A stretch of DNA of 34,389 bases, taken from the NCBI GenBank assembly GCA_004556545.1, contig SFGO01000049.1, positions 1 through 34,389 of the forward strand, in the 5' to 3' direction. How positions within the stretch are numbered: position 1 is the first letter of the stretch; each line of letters opens with the position of its first letter. The position numbers and the translations under genes were made by a program. Under the pieces are notes generated by a model. The model saw nothing but the letters and a program-made list of their open reading frames with translations, was not told the DNA's origin and ran no database searches. The stretch comes from Clostridiales bacterium. GTDB lineage: Bacteria > Bacillota > Clostridia > Christensenellales > Aristaeellaceae. This document shows positions 23,567-31,817 of this stretch, piece after piece.

Positions 23567-25066
23567 ATGAAACGCCTTTGCCTAATGCTTTCCCTTCTGC
23601 TTTGCGCCCTGCTCCTGCCTGCGGCCAGCTTTGCGCAAAGCGGCGAAAACGAACTGGCCGCCTGCCTGAACCAACGTTATCCCGGATTTGAGAAAGCGGT
23701 CTATGACCAGTGGGGAAATACCGCCGCTGCGGTTTTCATCCATAACGGCAGGAAAATTCTCTGCCTGATGGAGCAAACCAATGGCCAGTGGCAGATCACC
23801 GTGGATAACCCTAACGCCCTTGACCAGGACGCGCCGCTACCCTCCCTTCTGCTGAATAGCGATCAGGCCCTTTATTGGAGCTATTCGGATTATCCTTCTG
23901 TTACCTATTCCAGCCTTCGGGAAACGGGCGGCGTCTGGCAGATGCCGACCGAAGAGGTCATTTCCTCAGCGATGGAAGAGAATATTGTAGAACTCGTATT
24001 TTATCAGGACGGCCAAATCGTCCATCAGTGGGCATTGGAGGATAAAGAGGGGAACGAAAAGTCGCGTGCAGCCGATGAGACCTTCCCTGCGCCGTGGCTG
24101 GAGGATATGACCACCCTGCAGGCCTTTGATCTTTCCCGCTTTCCGGTGCTGGGTTATACCGAGTACGAAGGGGAATGGCCCGACAACGCCTTTATGGCGC
24201 AGGCAGCCGCAGCGCTGATGCCGGAATATACCTATCTTCGCGGCACCTTTTCCGGCGGGTATCTGCGCTTTCTGATGCAGAAGGCGGACGGCACGAAGGT
24301 GTTCGTAGGCGTGGATGATGACGAAGGCTCCCTCCGGCTGACCGAAAGCACGCCCCTTCCGCAGGATGTTACTTATGGCGTGGAAAACTTTACGGATTCG
24401 CTGGGCTGGCAGGAAAACGCGGTGTGCGTGTCGCTGAAAAAGTATACTGTCGAGGACAGTCGGTGGGGCGTCTCCTATATGGGATTTGGCGATATCTCCT
24501 TTGGCCCGCAGTGCATGAGAAGCGATGAAAACTACACTCTGCTCTATTTCGGTTCCCATCCGTGGAACGATATGACGAAAATCGACTGGTCGACCCTGCC
24601 CACAACGGAGGAAGAAGCAGCCGACTGCGTGAACGGCAGCGGCTACGCCATGGTGAAAAATCCCGACCCGGCTGACCGGCTTCATCTGAGAACGGAACCG
24701 ACGAAAAGCGCGGCATCTCTGGGGAAGTACTATACCGGCACGCCGGTCAAAGTGATCCGGGTGCAGGGCGATTGGGTGCAGGTGGATGTTTTTGGCCGTC
24801 AGGGATGGATGATGAAAAAATACCTGGACTTTTCCGAGCCGTATACCATCGACCTGACCATTTTCCCCGGATACGACGGCGTGGAATGGAAAAAAGATCC
24901 CGACGTTTATCAGAAGCCTGATGAAAACGCCGGGACGATCAAAGCGCCTAATTGGATGAATACCTATGTAATCGGAATTTTGGAAGACGGCTGGTATCAT
25001 ATCTGGAACCCGTGGACGGATAAAAGCGGCTTTACAAAGGCGATACCGTCCATGCGCGTGGGCTGA
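23567..25066 (+). CDS. Secreted SH3-domain protein
   Basis: This is a 499-residue protein with a typical signal peptide (MKRLCLMLSLLLCALLLPAA, cleavage near residue 23). The long middle region is beta-rich and of no recognised family. A bacterial SH3 domain lies at about 365-420 (LHLRTEPTKSAASLGKYYTGTPVKV and WVQVDVFGRQGWMMKKYL). A second, weaker SH3-like repeat follows near the C-terminus (VYQKPDENAGTIKAP). Such domains bind peptidoglycan or mediate envelope interactions. An AGAGGA site lies seven bases before the ATG. It converges on the P-type ATPase gene with only 3 bp between the stops, and its terminator lies inside that gene. Confidence 0.85.
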   Translation: MKRLCLMLSLLLCALLLPAASFAQSGENELAACLNQRYPGFEKAVYDQWGNTAAAVFIHNGRKILCLMEQTNGQWQITVDNPNALDQDAPLPSLLLNSDQALYWSYSDYPSVTYSSLRETGGVWQMPTEEVISSAMEENIVELVFYQDGQIVHQWALEDKEGNEKSRAADETFPAPWLEDMTTLQAFDLSRFPVLGYTEYEGEWPDNAFMAQAAAALMPEYTYLRGTFSGGYLRFLMQKADGTKVFVGVDDDEGSLRLTESTPLPQDVTYGVENFTDSLGWQENAVCVSLKKYTVEDSRWGVSYMGFGDISFGPQCMRSDENYTLLYFGSHPWNDMTKIDWSTLPTTEEEAADCVNGSGYAMVKNPDPADRLHLRTEPTKSAASLGKYYTGTPVKVIRVQGDWVQVDVFGRQGWMMKKYLDFSEPYTIDLTIFPGYDGVEWKKDPDVYQKPDENAGTIKAPNWMNTYVIGILEDGWYHIWNPWTDKSGFTKAIPSMRVG

Positions 25067-25069
25067 CCG

Positions 25070-27454
25070 TCAGGGAAACAGCGAGGTCTCCGAAGAATGT
25101 GTTTCTTCGGGGGCCTTTTTTTGCCGCCGGAAGATATGCTCCAGCCGCTTTACCAGCGCGGACAGCATCAGCTGCAGGGGCAGGGCGGACGCGCAGAGCC
25201 CGGCGACGATCAGCCATACGTCCCGGTCCAGCGGCGTCAGGTAGAAGAGCTTGGGGAAGCACAGCATTCCCAGCGCCATTCCGATGGTCATCAGCGCCAC
25301 CACACAGACCCGCAGCCACTGGAAGGGCAGGCAGGTCAGCGCCAGCGTCACCAGCCCGGAGGCGGCGGCCGCCACCGTGCAGAGGGTGCTTTCCTGCGCG
25401 GCGGCCAGCCCCAGCGGCTCCCGCAGGCACAGGGCGGCCAGCAGCAGCGCCGCCGTGCAGATACCGCCCGGCAGGGCCCGCAGCAGGATGTTTTCCAGGA
25501 AGCGCCCTTTGGTCTTTTCCCTGCTGGGCTGCAGGGCCAGAATGAAGGAGGGCGCGCCGATGGTCAGCGTGCTGATGAGGGTCAGCTGGATGGGCGCGAA
25601 GGGATAGGCAAAGGGCAGGAACAGCAGCGCCAGCGAAAGCAGCATGCTGTACAAATTTTTGACCAGAAAGAGGGAAGCGGCACGGGTAATGTTGTTGATG
25701 ACCCGCCGCCCCTCCAGAAGAATCTGGGGCATGGCGTCAAAGCCGCCGCTGAGCAGCGTCATCTGAGCCACCCGGCAGGCCGCGTCGCTGCCGCCGGCCA
25801 TGGCCAGCGAACAGTCCGCCGTTTTCAGGGCGGGAATGTCGTTCACACCGTCGCCCACCATGGCCACGCCGTGGCCGTCCCGCTGCAGGGCGCGGATCAG
25901 CTCCCGCTTGTCGTTGGGGGAGACACGGCCGAAGACGGTATATTCCCGGCTCAGGGCCGTATAGTCCTTTTCGCCGTCCAGCTGGGAAAGATCGATCTGC
26001 TTTTCCGCCCCGGGGATGCCCGCCCGCTTGGCCACGCTGGAAACCGTCAGCGGACTGTCGCCGGAGATGACCTTGAGCTGCACGCCCTCCCGGCCGAAGT
26101 ATTCCACGGTCTGGCGAACCTGAGGGCGCAGCTCGTCGCACAGGCAGAGCAGAGCCAGCGGCTTCCGATGGGCGGGAAGCTGAGCGTCTCCGTCCTGAAT
26201 GCCGGGCAGATCGGGGCTTTCCATCAGGGCCAGCACCCGCAGCCCCTGGGCCGCCAGATCCTGCGCCTGCGTCAGCGCGTCGCCGGAAAGCAGGCGCTCC
26301 GGCGCGCCGAGAATCACGCTGCCCACGCTTTCCAGTACCGCCAGCGACCATTTCCGCTGGCTGGAAAAGGGCACGGTTTCAAAGCACCGAAATGCGGCCC
26401 GGGGCGGACAGGCCGCCGTCAGCGCCGCGGCGGTGGAGCCGTCCGCCCCCATGCCGCACAGGAAGGAGGCCAGCAGATCCCGCACCCGGTCTTCCGAAAC
26501 GCCCGGGGCGGGAATCAGCTGCTCCAGCGCCATGTGGCCGCTGGTCAGGGTGCCGGTCTTGTCCACGCAGATCACGTCTACCCGGGCCAGCGACTCGATG
26601 CCGTACAGCTCGTTTACCAGCGTCTTTTTCCGGCCCAGCGTCACCACGCCCGCCGCCAGCGAGACGGAGGTCAGCAGCATCAGCCCTTCGGGAATCATGC
26701 CGATGACGGACGCAACGGTCTTGACCACCGCTTCCGAGTGAACCATTCCCAGCACAGAGGTCTGCTTCCAGTACAAAAGCAGGCCGACCGGGACGATCAC
26801 AGCGGATACCCAGCGGATGATGCGGTTCATGTCCGTCATCAGCTCGCTTTTTGCCCGCTTGACCTGCCGGGCCGACGCCTGCAGGCGGCCCATGTAGCTC
26901 TGAGACCCCACGGCAGTCAGGCACAGGGTCAGCCGTCCCTCCACCAGATAGCTGCCGGAATAGACCGTGTCCCCCTGTTTTTTGGGGATTTTCTCGCTTT
27001 CGCCGGTCAGGATGGATTCATCCGCCAGCGCCTCGCCCTCCAGCACCTGTCCGTCGGCGGGAACCTGATCGCCCCGGCGGAGCAGCACCACATCGCCCTC
27101 CACCAGCTCGTCCGGCGGAAGCTGCACCTCCCGGCCATCCCGAAGGACGGATACCTGACTGCGGCTCAAAAGCTGCAGCCGGTCGTGGGTGCGCTTGGCC
27201 CGAAGCTCCTGAATGGTGCCGATCAGGGCGTTGGAAACGACCACGCCCATGAAAAGCATGTTGCGGTAGCTGCCGGTTTCCAGCAGCAGCAGGGCCAGAA
27301 TGACGTTGAGCAGGTTGAACAGGGTCAATACATTGCGGCGCAGGATCTCGCCTGCGCCGCCTTCTTTGCTTTTGGGCTGCCGGTTGCCGCGCCCGGCTTC
27401 CCGAAGCGCGGCGGCTTCCTCAGAAGTCAGCCCGTGAATCGATGTGCTTGTCAT
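25070..27454 (-). CDS. P-type cation-translocating ATPase, CtpE-like
   Basis: This is a 794-residue P-type ATPase. It shows TGES (150-153) in the actuator domain, PEGL (255-258) in helix 4, DKTGT with the phosphorylated Asp298, a nucleotide-binding region, and GDGVND (534-539). There is no N-terminal heavy-metal domain and no CPx motif. The helix-4 sequence IPEGLMLLTSVSLAAGV and the following region resemble mycobacterial CtpE, a calcium-linked transporter of the cell envelope, so a Ca2+-type substrate is possible. GGAGG five bases before ATG 27454 selects this start over a GTG four codons earlier. It is the last gene of the minus-strand operon with the peptidase and VanW genes. Its last codons contain the opposite-strand terminator at 25085-25122. 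Confidence 0.93.
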   Translation of the reverse strand: MTSTSIHGLTSEEAAALREAGRGNRQPKSKEGGAGEILRRNVLTLFNLLNVILALLLLETGSYRNMLFMGVVVSNALIGTIQELRAKRTHDRLQLLSRSQVSVLRDGREVQLPPDELVEGDVVLLRRGDQVPADGQVLEGEALADESILTGESEKIPKKQGDTVYSGSYLVEGRLTLCLTAVGSQSYMGRLQASARQVKRAKSELMTDMNRIIRWVSAVIVPVGLLLYWKQTSVLGMVHSEAVVKTVASVIGMIPEGLMLLTSVSLAAGVVTLGRKKTLVNELYGIESLARVDVICVDKTGTLTSGHMALEQLIPAPGVSEDRVRDLLASFLCGMGADGSTAAALTAACPPRAAFRCFETVPFSSQRKWSLAVLESVGSVILGAPERLLSGDALTQAQDLAAQGLRVLALMESPDLPGIQDGDAQLPAHRKPLALLCLCDELRPQVRQTVEYFGREGVQLKVISGDSPLTVSSVAKRAGIPGAEKQIDLSQLDGEKDYTALSREYTVFGRVSPNDKRELIRALQRDGHGVAMVGDGVNDIPALKTADCSLAMAGGSDAACRVAQMTLLSGGFDAMPQILLEGRRVINNITRAASLFLVKNLYSMLLSLALLFLPFAYPFAPIQLTLISTLTIGAPSFILALQPSREKTKGRFLENILLRALPGGICTAALLLAALCLREPLGLAAAQESTLCTVAAAASGLVTLALTCLPFQWLRVCVVALMTIGMALGMLCFPKLFYLTPLDRDVWLIVAGLCASALPLQLMLSALVKRLEHIFRRQKKAPEETHSSETSLFP
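25085..25122 (+). terminator. Terminator of the SH3-protein gene, inside the ATPase gene
   Basis: GGTCTCCGAAGAA (25085-25097) pairs with TTCTTCGGGGGCC (25103-25115) through G-C, A-T and G-T pairs, then TTTTTTT follows. It lies within the last codons of the oppositely oriented P-type ATPase gene. Confidence 0.85.
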
Positions 27455-27481
27455 GATTTCCTCCACCCCGGCAAAGATGCC

Positions 27482-28945
27482 TCAGGGCCGTTCGATGATG
27501 TAGTAGGAAGAAAGATTGCATTCGGAAATTTTAGCAAGCGGAATCCGAACCACGCCGGGCGCGAGAACCTCGACCAGCGAGCCGGTGATGTTTTTGGCAT
27601 AGTTGTTGTCCCGCAGAGGATCCAGAAAATAGACCCATTCGTCGTCGGCGTAGCACATAACCTCGAAGTGGCTGGACAGGGTGAAGGGACTGCCCCAGGT
27701 GGCGCAGGTCAGAGCCAGCCGCTTTTTGCTGTGATCCTGAAGGGCGGCGACGGTTTCCTGCAGGTCGGTATTTTTCTCGATCTGCAGGCCAAGTCCCTCC
27801 GCTACTTTTTCGATATAGGTCAGGCTGGTGCCCCAGCCGGTGCCGCGAGCTTTGATGCCCCAGCAGTTGTTGCCCGTGGCCAGATTGCCCAGCAAAATGG
27901 GCAGATAGCGCTGAAATTCCTCCGGCCTGCTGGGATGATACGGGATGTGATAGCGGTTGCAATGGTACTGATTGACCGAGCAGGAGCAGAAGGAAAAGCC
28001 CGCGCCGTTCTCGGAAAGCTGATCCAGCCGGGTCAGCTCCTCCGGGGTCAAAAGATTGGCCAGCACCATGGCGGCGGCGGTGGGGCCGCATCCGCCATGA
28101 CCGAAAATGCGGAATTTTTTGGAGATGGCCACCTCAAAGGTCATGCGGGCATAGACCGGGTCGTTCTGGGCGTAGACCATGAACTGCCCCGCGCCCGGGA
28201 TGGCGACCATGCCGTTGCCGGTTTCCCGGCTGTCCAGCTCCCGCTTGAAAATGTCGGTCACATCGGCCGCAGGCTCCCGGGCCGTCAGCCTGCCCATGAC
28301 CACCATGCGCTGGCGGCTGTCCCCGGTGGTGACCATGACCACCACCCGGTCGCCGTACCGGGGCAGGTTTTCGGGCAGGGAAAAGACCGAGCGGTCGGTC
28401 TGGGCCTTCAGGGCCTTTTCAAAGGCGGCTTTCGTGCCGGTTTCCCGATTCAGCCGCCAGCTTTCCTCGTCGCCGTAGGGCACGGAGAAGGCGGCGAACA
28501 GGGACAGGTCATAGTTCCCCTCCGGCGTCAGCAGCAACAGGGAAGGGTGAGCCAGACAGTAGTCCTTTTCCATATAGTCCCGCAGAAACGAGAAAGGCCC
28601 GTCCTCCACACCGGGACTGCCGTAGAGGAGGGTCACGGGGTCGGAAAAATCCGCGCTGGCGTCACAATCCATAAAAACGGAACCGTAATAGTAGGAGGAA
28701 CGATTGTAGCGCAGCTTGCGGTAGGTTTTGTTATCCTGCCCCTGAAGAACCGCCTGATTGACGAGACCGTCCTCCGTATAAAGCCAACCGGCAATATCAG
28801 GGTTGATTGTGTGAAGATAGTCGAAATCCGCCCCGAACTCAGCCAGAGCGGAAACGCCGGATAACAGGGCGCAGACGAGCCATAGACCGATCAGGGAACG
28901 GAAGCAGCGCTTCCCCGCGCCGCTGCGCCGCCGGATTCCGTGCAT
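27482..28945 (-). CDS. Catalytically dead sortase-B-like domain fused to C39-like peptidase
   Basis: This is a 487-residue secreted or anchored protein with a hydrophobic signal (about 15-36). Residues about 40-222 follow class B sortase (INPDIAGWL, VLQGQDN, YGSVFMD, ADFSDP, LLTPEGNYDL). However, the active-site His of YGH is Ser110, and the Cys of the LSTC motif corresponds to Thr207. The Arg (Arg213) is kept. Residues about 275-470 look like a papain-fold C39-type peptidase with an intact Cys286 in GHGGCGPTAAAMVL, His426 in SSHFEV and Asp442 in FLDP. A Cys/His-rich loop lies at 320-337. The ATG at 28945 has GAGGG six bases upstream, and an ATG two codons earlier has no spacing. It lies between the VanW and ATPase genes. 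The function is unknown: perhaps a peptidase that uses a sortase fold to hold a substrate. Confidence 0.82.
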   Translation of the reverse strand: MHGIRRRSGAGKRCFRSLIGLWLVCALLSGVSALAEFGADFDYLHTINPDIAGWLYTEDGLVNQAVLQGQDNKTYRKLRYNRSSYYYGSVFMDCDASADFSDPVTLLYGSPGVEDGPFSFLRDYMEKDYCLAHPSLLLLTPEGNYDLSLFAAFSVPYGDEESWRLNRETGTKAAFEKALKAQTDRSVFSLPENLPRYGDRVVVMVTTGDSRQRMVVMGRLTAREPAADVTDIFKRELDSRETGNGMVAIPGAGQFMVYAQNDPVYARMTFEVAISKKFRIFGHGGCGPTAAAMVLANLLTPEELTRLDQLSENGAGFSFCSCSVNQYHCNRYHIPYHPSRPEEFQRYLPILLGNLATGNNCWGIKARGTGWGTSLTYIEKVAEGLGLQIEKNTDLQETVAALQDHSKKRLALTCATWGSPFTLSSHFEVMCYADDEWVYFLDPLRDNNYAKNITGSLVEVLAPGVVRIPLAKISECNLSSYYIIERP

Positions 28946-28992
28946 GGGCATCCCTCATTACTCTTTTGAAATTTTGAGCCGCAGGGCCGGGT

Positions 28993-30276
28993 TCAGGCCC
29001 GGAAGATGCAGCAGGTCAGCACGCCGTCGCAGTCAAAGAACTGATAGCGGATGGCGTAGGGCAGGGTGTTTTCCAGCGTCAGGTTGATATTGCCGCCGCC
29101 CACCGCCGCGTCAAAGCCCTGCTTGATGTAGTAAATGCCCACGTCCGCGTGAACCCGGCGATGGGTCACGAGAATCGGCACCTGAATGGTGGCGGCGTAG
29201 AAGGTGGTGTTCACCTGACAGGTGCCGCCGCCGTAGCCGCTGATCGCGTTTTTGCTCATGATGGGCGCGGACTTGTAGCCCGTGGACTTGCGGTAGGGGC
29301 CGATGACCTGATTCTGGTCGTAGGTTTCTCCAGGCTGCAGCACAATGCCGCTGATCAGGCCGGAGGCCAGATGGATGTTCCAGTTGCGGCCCTGATATTG
29401 CAGACTGTACACGCCCACCGCGTAGAAGGTGGTCATGACGCTGATGAGGTCGCCGGGCTGGGCGGTTTCCCAGTCCACCACGGGCATGACATAGGCGATA
29501 TCCTCTTCGCTCACATAGCCCTTCGTGCGGTGATAGGGAACGCCGTAGCGGCCCGTTTCGTCCTTTTCATACGCGCAGAAAGCCGCGCCGGGGTTGACGG
29601 TCTGGAAGACCTCGCTGCCGTCGGCGGATACGATGTCGGTGCTTTTGTTGGTGAAAACCATCAGGGGCATGATGTCCAGACCGGGAATCTCACCCGCGTC
29701 CCAGACCAGCCGGTCCCACTTGAAAAGGGAATCGCAGAGCATGTAGCCGGTTTTGCCATTGTAGCGGGCGCGACACCAGTCGCCGTCCACCTCGCTGACG
29801 ATCACTTCTTTGTACATGGGCACCCAGACCAGCACGCTGGAATCCTCGCTGGCTTCCGCGTAAACGGCGGCCTGATTCAGGGCATAGGCCTGATAGGCCT
29901 CCCGGAAGCCGCTTTCATCCGGAACGCCCGGCTCCGGGGTAGGCTGCGGCTCGATGGGAGAGCCGTCCATGGAGGTCATGGCCTGCAGATACTGCGTCTG
30001 CACATAGCCGTCGCCCTCGCCGAAAACGACGCGCGCCCATCCGCTGTCCGTCAGCTCCAGAATGGAAACCAGGGAATCCTTGGGAATGCTGCCCTTGCCG
30101 CTGGAATCCTTGCGCGGCTCCCGGCGCACCTTCAGGGCGACGGAGGCGTAGGCCTGATATTGGACTTCTTCTGTATCCGTCTCTTCCGCCAGGACGGGAA
30201 GCGCCAGCACGATAAGCATGGCGGTCAGGGTCAGGCAAAGCAGCTTTTTCCAGAAATTCCGCGTCATCCGCTTCAT
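28993..30276 (-). CDS. VanW family protein with two SH3 domains
   Basis: This is a 427-residue exported protein. It has a signal peptide (about 1-30, ending LPVLAEE), a first SH3 domain (about 40-98, LKVRREPRKDSSGKG), a Pro-rich linker (about 105-120) and a second SH3-like domain (about 128-185). The VanW domain (about 275-425) contains GGTCQVNTTFYAA with Cys353. VanW-domain proteins are common in Clostridia envelopes, and their chemistry is unresolved. The SH3 domains should bring it to peptidoglycan. AGGAG eight bases before the ATG at 30276 sets the start within a longer frame. It is the first gene of a three-gene operon with its own promoter at 30346-30375. Confidence 0.92.
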   Translation of the reverse strand: MKRMTRNFWKKLLCLTLTAMLIVLALPVLAEETDTEEVQYQAYASVALKVRREPRKDSSGKGSIPKDSLVSILELTDSGWARVVFGEGDGYVQTQYLQAMTSMDGSPIEPQPTPEPGVPDESGFREAYQAYALNQAAVYAEASEDSSVLVWVPMYKEVIVSEVDGDWCRARYNGKTGYMLCDSLFKWDRLVWDAGEIPGLDIMPLMVFTNKSTDIVSADGSEVFQTVNPGAAFCAYEKDETGRYGVPYHRTKGYVSEEDIAYVMPVVDWETAQPGDLISVMTTFYAVGVYSLQYQGRNWNIHLASGLISGIVLQPGETYDQNQVIGPYRKSTGYKSAPIMSKNAISGYGGGTCQVNTTFYAATIQVPILVTHRRVHADVGIYYIKQGFDAAVGGGNINLTLENTLPYAIRYQFFDCDGVLTCCIFRA

Positions 30277-30345
30277 CTTTTGTTCTCCTGTCTGTTGTTC
30301 TGCCGAATCTCCTTTCAAAAAGCGTACAGGAAATACAGCCCCATT

Positions 30346-30375
30346 ATTATACGAGCTTTCGGTTTATTCCGTCAA
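30346..30375 (-). promoter_or_regulatory. Sigma-A promoter of the VanW operon
   Basis: On the minus strand TTGACG (30375-30370), an 18-bp spacer and TATAAT (30351-30346) overlap the last codons of the upstream regulator gene. It drives VanW, the sortase-like/C39 protein and the ATPase. Confidence 0.8.
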
Positions 30376-31587
30376 TAGACAGATACATTCCGCGGGACGG
30401 AAAACCCGCCGGTCTTCCTGAAGAAGCCCGTCCCGGGTCATTCGGTGCATGAGAAGCGTTGCCTGCCGGGAGCTGAGATCCAGCTCGTGGGCCGCCGTGT
30501 CCCGATCCAGCTGACGGCGGTTCAGATACAGCTCCAATAGCCGTTCGGCCTGCTCGGCATAGGGAGAGACCGCTTTTCTGGGCGGACGCCACGCGCTGGG
30601 AAGGGCGATGGTAAAATGGCTTTCGCCGGGCCGGACGGTCAGTCCGCTGCGGTTGGCAAACAGCCCGCCCTCGGCGTAAAGCCAGCGGCTTCCGCTGCTG
30701 AAATCGGGGTGCAGGCGCTGGATAATCTCCATCAGATGAGGATTGCGGCATACGGCCGTTCCGCTGCTGGCGTCCAGACGGCTGACGGGCAGCTTGGCTC
30801 CCGGCGCGGAAAATTCCAGCCGGTCTTCCAGAAAAGCCAGCCGCCACGGCGCGGTGGAGGTTCCATCCAAAAGAGAAAACAAAATCCACAGCATTTCGAT
30901 CAGGGAATGGTGCGGAAATTCCTCCGCGTCGGTGGCGCGCCGCTGCGCCCGCATGCGGCAGATCTCGCTGATCTTTTCGATCAATCGTCTGCACATTTCA
31001 GGCAAAGAGCTTTCCAGCCAGTCCCGGTACAAAAGCCGTCCGGCCCGCCGGTGGCTGGCCAGCCAGAGCAGCTCCACCCGGTAGCGCCGCTGGTCGCAGA
31101 GCATCCAGGAAAGATTGGTATCCAGCGCTTCCGCCAGCTGAAGCCCCAAAATGCGCAACTGCGGCTTGCCAAGAGAAAGGCCCTGCTCCCGAAAGCGATG
31201 GGCCAGATCGTGCAGCGTCAGCCCCTGATGGACGGAGCGCTGAAGCTCGTAGTCCTCGCCGTCCGTCTCCTGAATGGCGGCATGAATCCATTCCTCCGGG
31301 GCAGGCCGGGCCGACGTTCCGTCGGGGATCCAGCAGCCTTTTTTCAGGCCGTACAGCCGGTCGAAATAGGGTTTTTCCTTGCCGGGCCGAATTTCCATCT
31401 GCCCTGATTTTTCGTTCCATTCCAGAAAGCCGACCGGCTCCGGAAGAATTTGTTGGCACAGCCATTCCAGCCAGCGGTAGCCGTCCCCTTCGACATGGGG
31501 GAGGCAGCCGCCCTGACCGTTGAGCATGGCAATCGCCAAAGGGAGACTGTCCCGCCAGACGATCCGGTTTGCATCCGTCACGCGCAT
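30364..31587 (-). CDS. RecG/AlbA-type putative transcriptional regulator, divergent
   Basis: This is a 407-residue protein. Residues about 105-330 align with the RecG-like, degenerate-ATPase regulators that follow AlbA_2 domains. Matching parts are the helical part ending MRAQRR, EFPHHSLIEMLWILFSLLDG, EDRLEFSAPGAKLP, and CRNPHLMEIIQRL (280-292). The C-terminus (345-395) is a winged helix (DTAAHELDLSSRQATLLMHRMTRDGLL). The N-terminal 100 residues do not look like a standard AlbA_2 domain and are divergent. It is probably a DNA-binding regulator. It is transcribed from the promoter at 31621-31649, divergent from the TetR gene, and its 3' end carries the promoter of the VanW operon. AGGCGG is seven bases before the ATG. 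Confidence 0.75.
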   Translation of the reverse strand: MRVTDANRIVWRDSLPLAIAMLNGQGGCLPHVEGDGYRWLEWLCQQILPEPVGFLEWNEKSGQMEIRPGKEKPYFDRLYGLKKGCWIPDGTSARPAPEEWIHAAIQETDGEDYELQRSVHQGLTLHDLAHRFREQGLSLGKPQLRILGLQLAEALDTNLSWMLCDQRRYRVELLWLASHRRAGRLLYRDWLESSLPEMCRRLIEKISEICRMRAQRRATDAEEFPHHSLIEMLWILFSLLDGTSTAPWRLAFLEDRLEFSAPGAKLPVSRLDASSGTAVCRNPHLMEIIQRLHPDFSSGSRWLYAEGGLFANRSGLTVRPGESHFTIALPSAWRPPRKAVSPYAEQAERLLELYLNRRQLDRDTAAHELDLSSRQATLLMHRMTRDGLLQEDRRVFRPAECICLLTE

Positions 31588-31620
31588 TGGTTCACCGCCT
31601 ATTTTGTTTTTGATGAGTCT

Positions 31621-31649
31621 ATTTTAGAAAAAATCCTTTTGGATGTCAA
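31621..31649 (-). promoter_or_regulatory. Sigma-A promoter of the RecG-like regulator
   Basis: On the minus strand TTGACA (31649-31644), a 17-bp spacer and TAAAAT (31626-31621) lie 33 bp before the start codon. Confidence 0.8.
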
Positions 31650-31753
31650 GAAAAACTACACAAACAGTCATCATTCGAGCAGCGAAATTGGCACGTTCTT
31701 AACGCCGAAAACCCTTATTCGGCACGAAAAATGCTGAAATTTGACGAAATGGC

Positions 31754-31782
31754 TTGACAGCTAATACTCGTTAGCTTATACT
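31754..31782 (+). promoter_or_regulatory. Sigma-A promoter of the TetR operon
   Basis: TTGACA (31754-31759), a 17-bp spacer and TATACT (31777-31782) are nearly consensus. The spacer and -10 box are buried in the operator at 31760-31798, indicating autorepression. Confidence 0.85.
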
Positions 31783-31798
31783 GCTAACGAACATTAGC
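31760..31798. promoter_or_regulatory. Double palindromic TetR operator
   Basis: Two 16-bp half-sites, GCTAATACTCGTTAGC (31760-31775) and GCTAACGAACATTAGC (31783-31798), are inverted copies matching at 14 of 16 positions, with a 7-bp centre holding the -10 box. Each half is itself a CTAA-N6-TTAG palindrome, so two TetR dimers could bind. Confidence 0.8.
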
Positions 31799-31817
31799 CA
31801 GCAAAGGAGCCTTTGGG

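Noticed and set aside
25097..28864. Open frame of 1255 codons on the plus strand
   Set aside because: It runs antisense through the P-type ATPase and the sortase-like/C39 genes, has no ribosome binding site and no domain, and its composition is that of a shadow frame.
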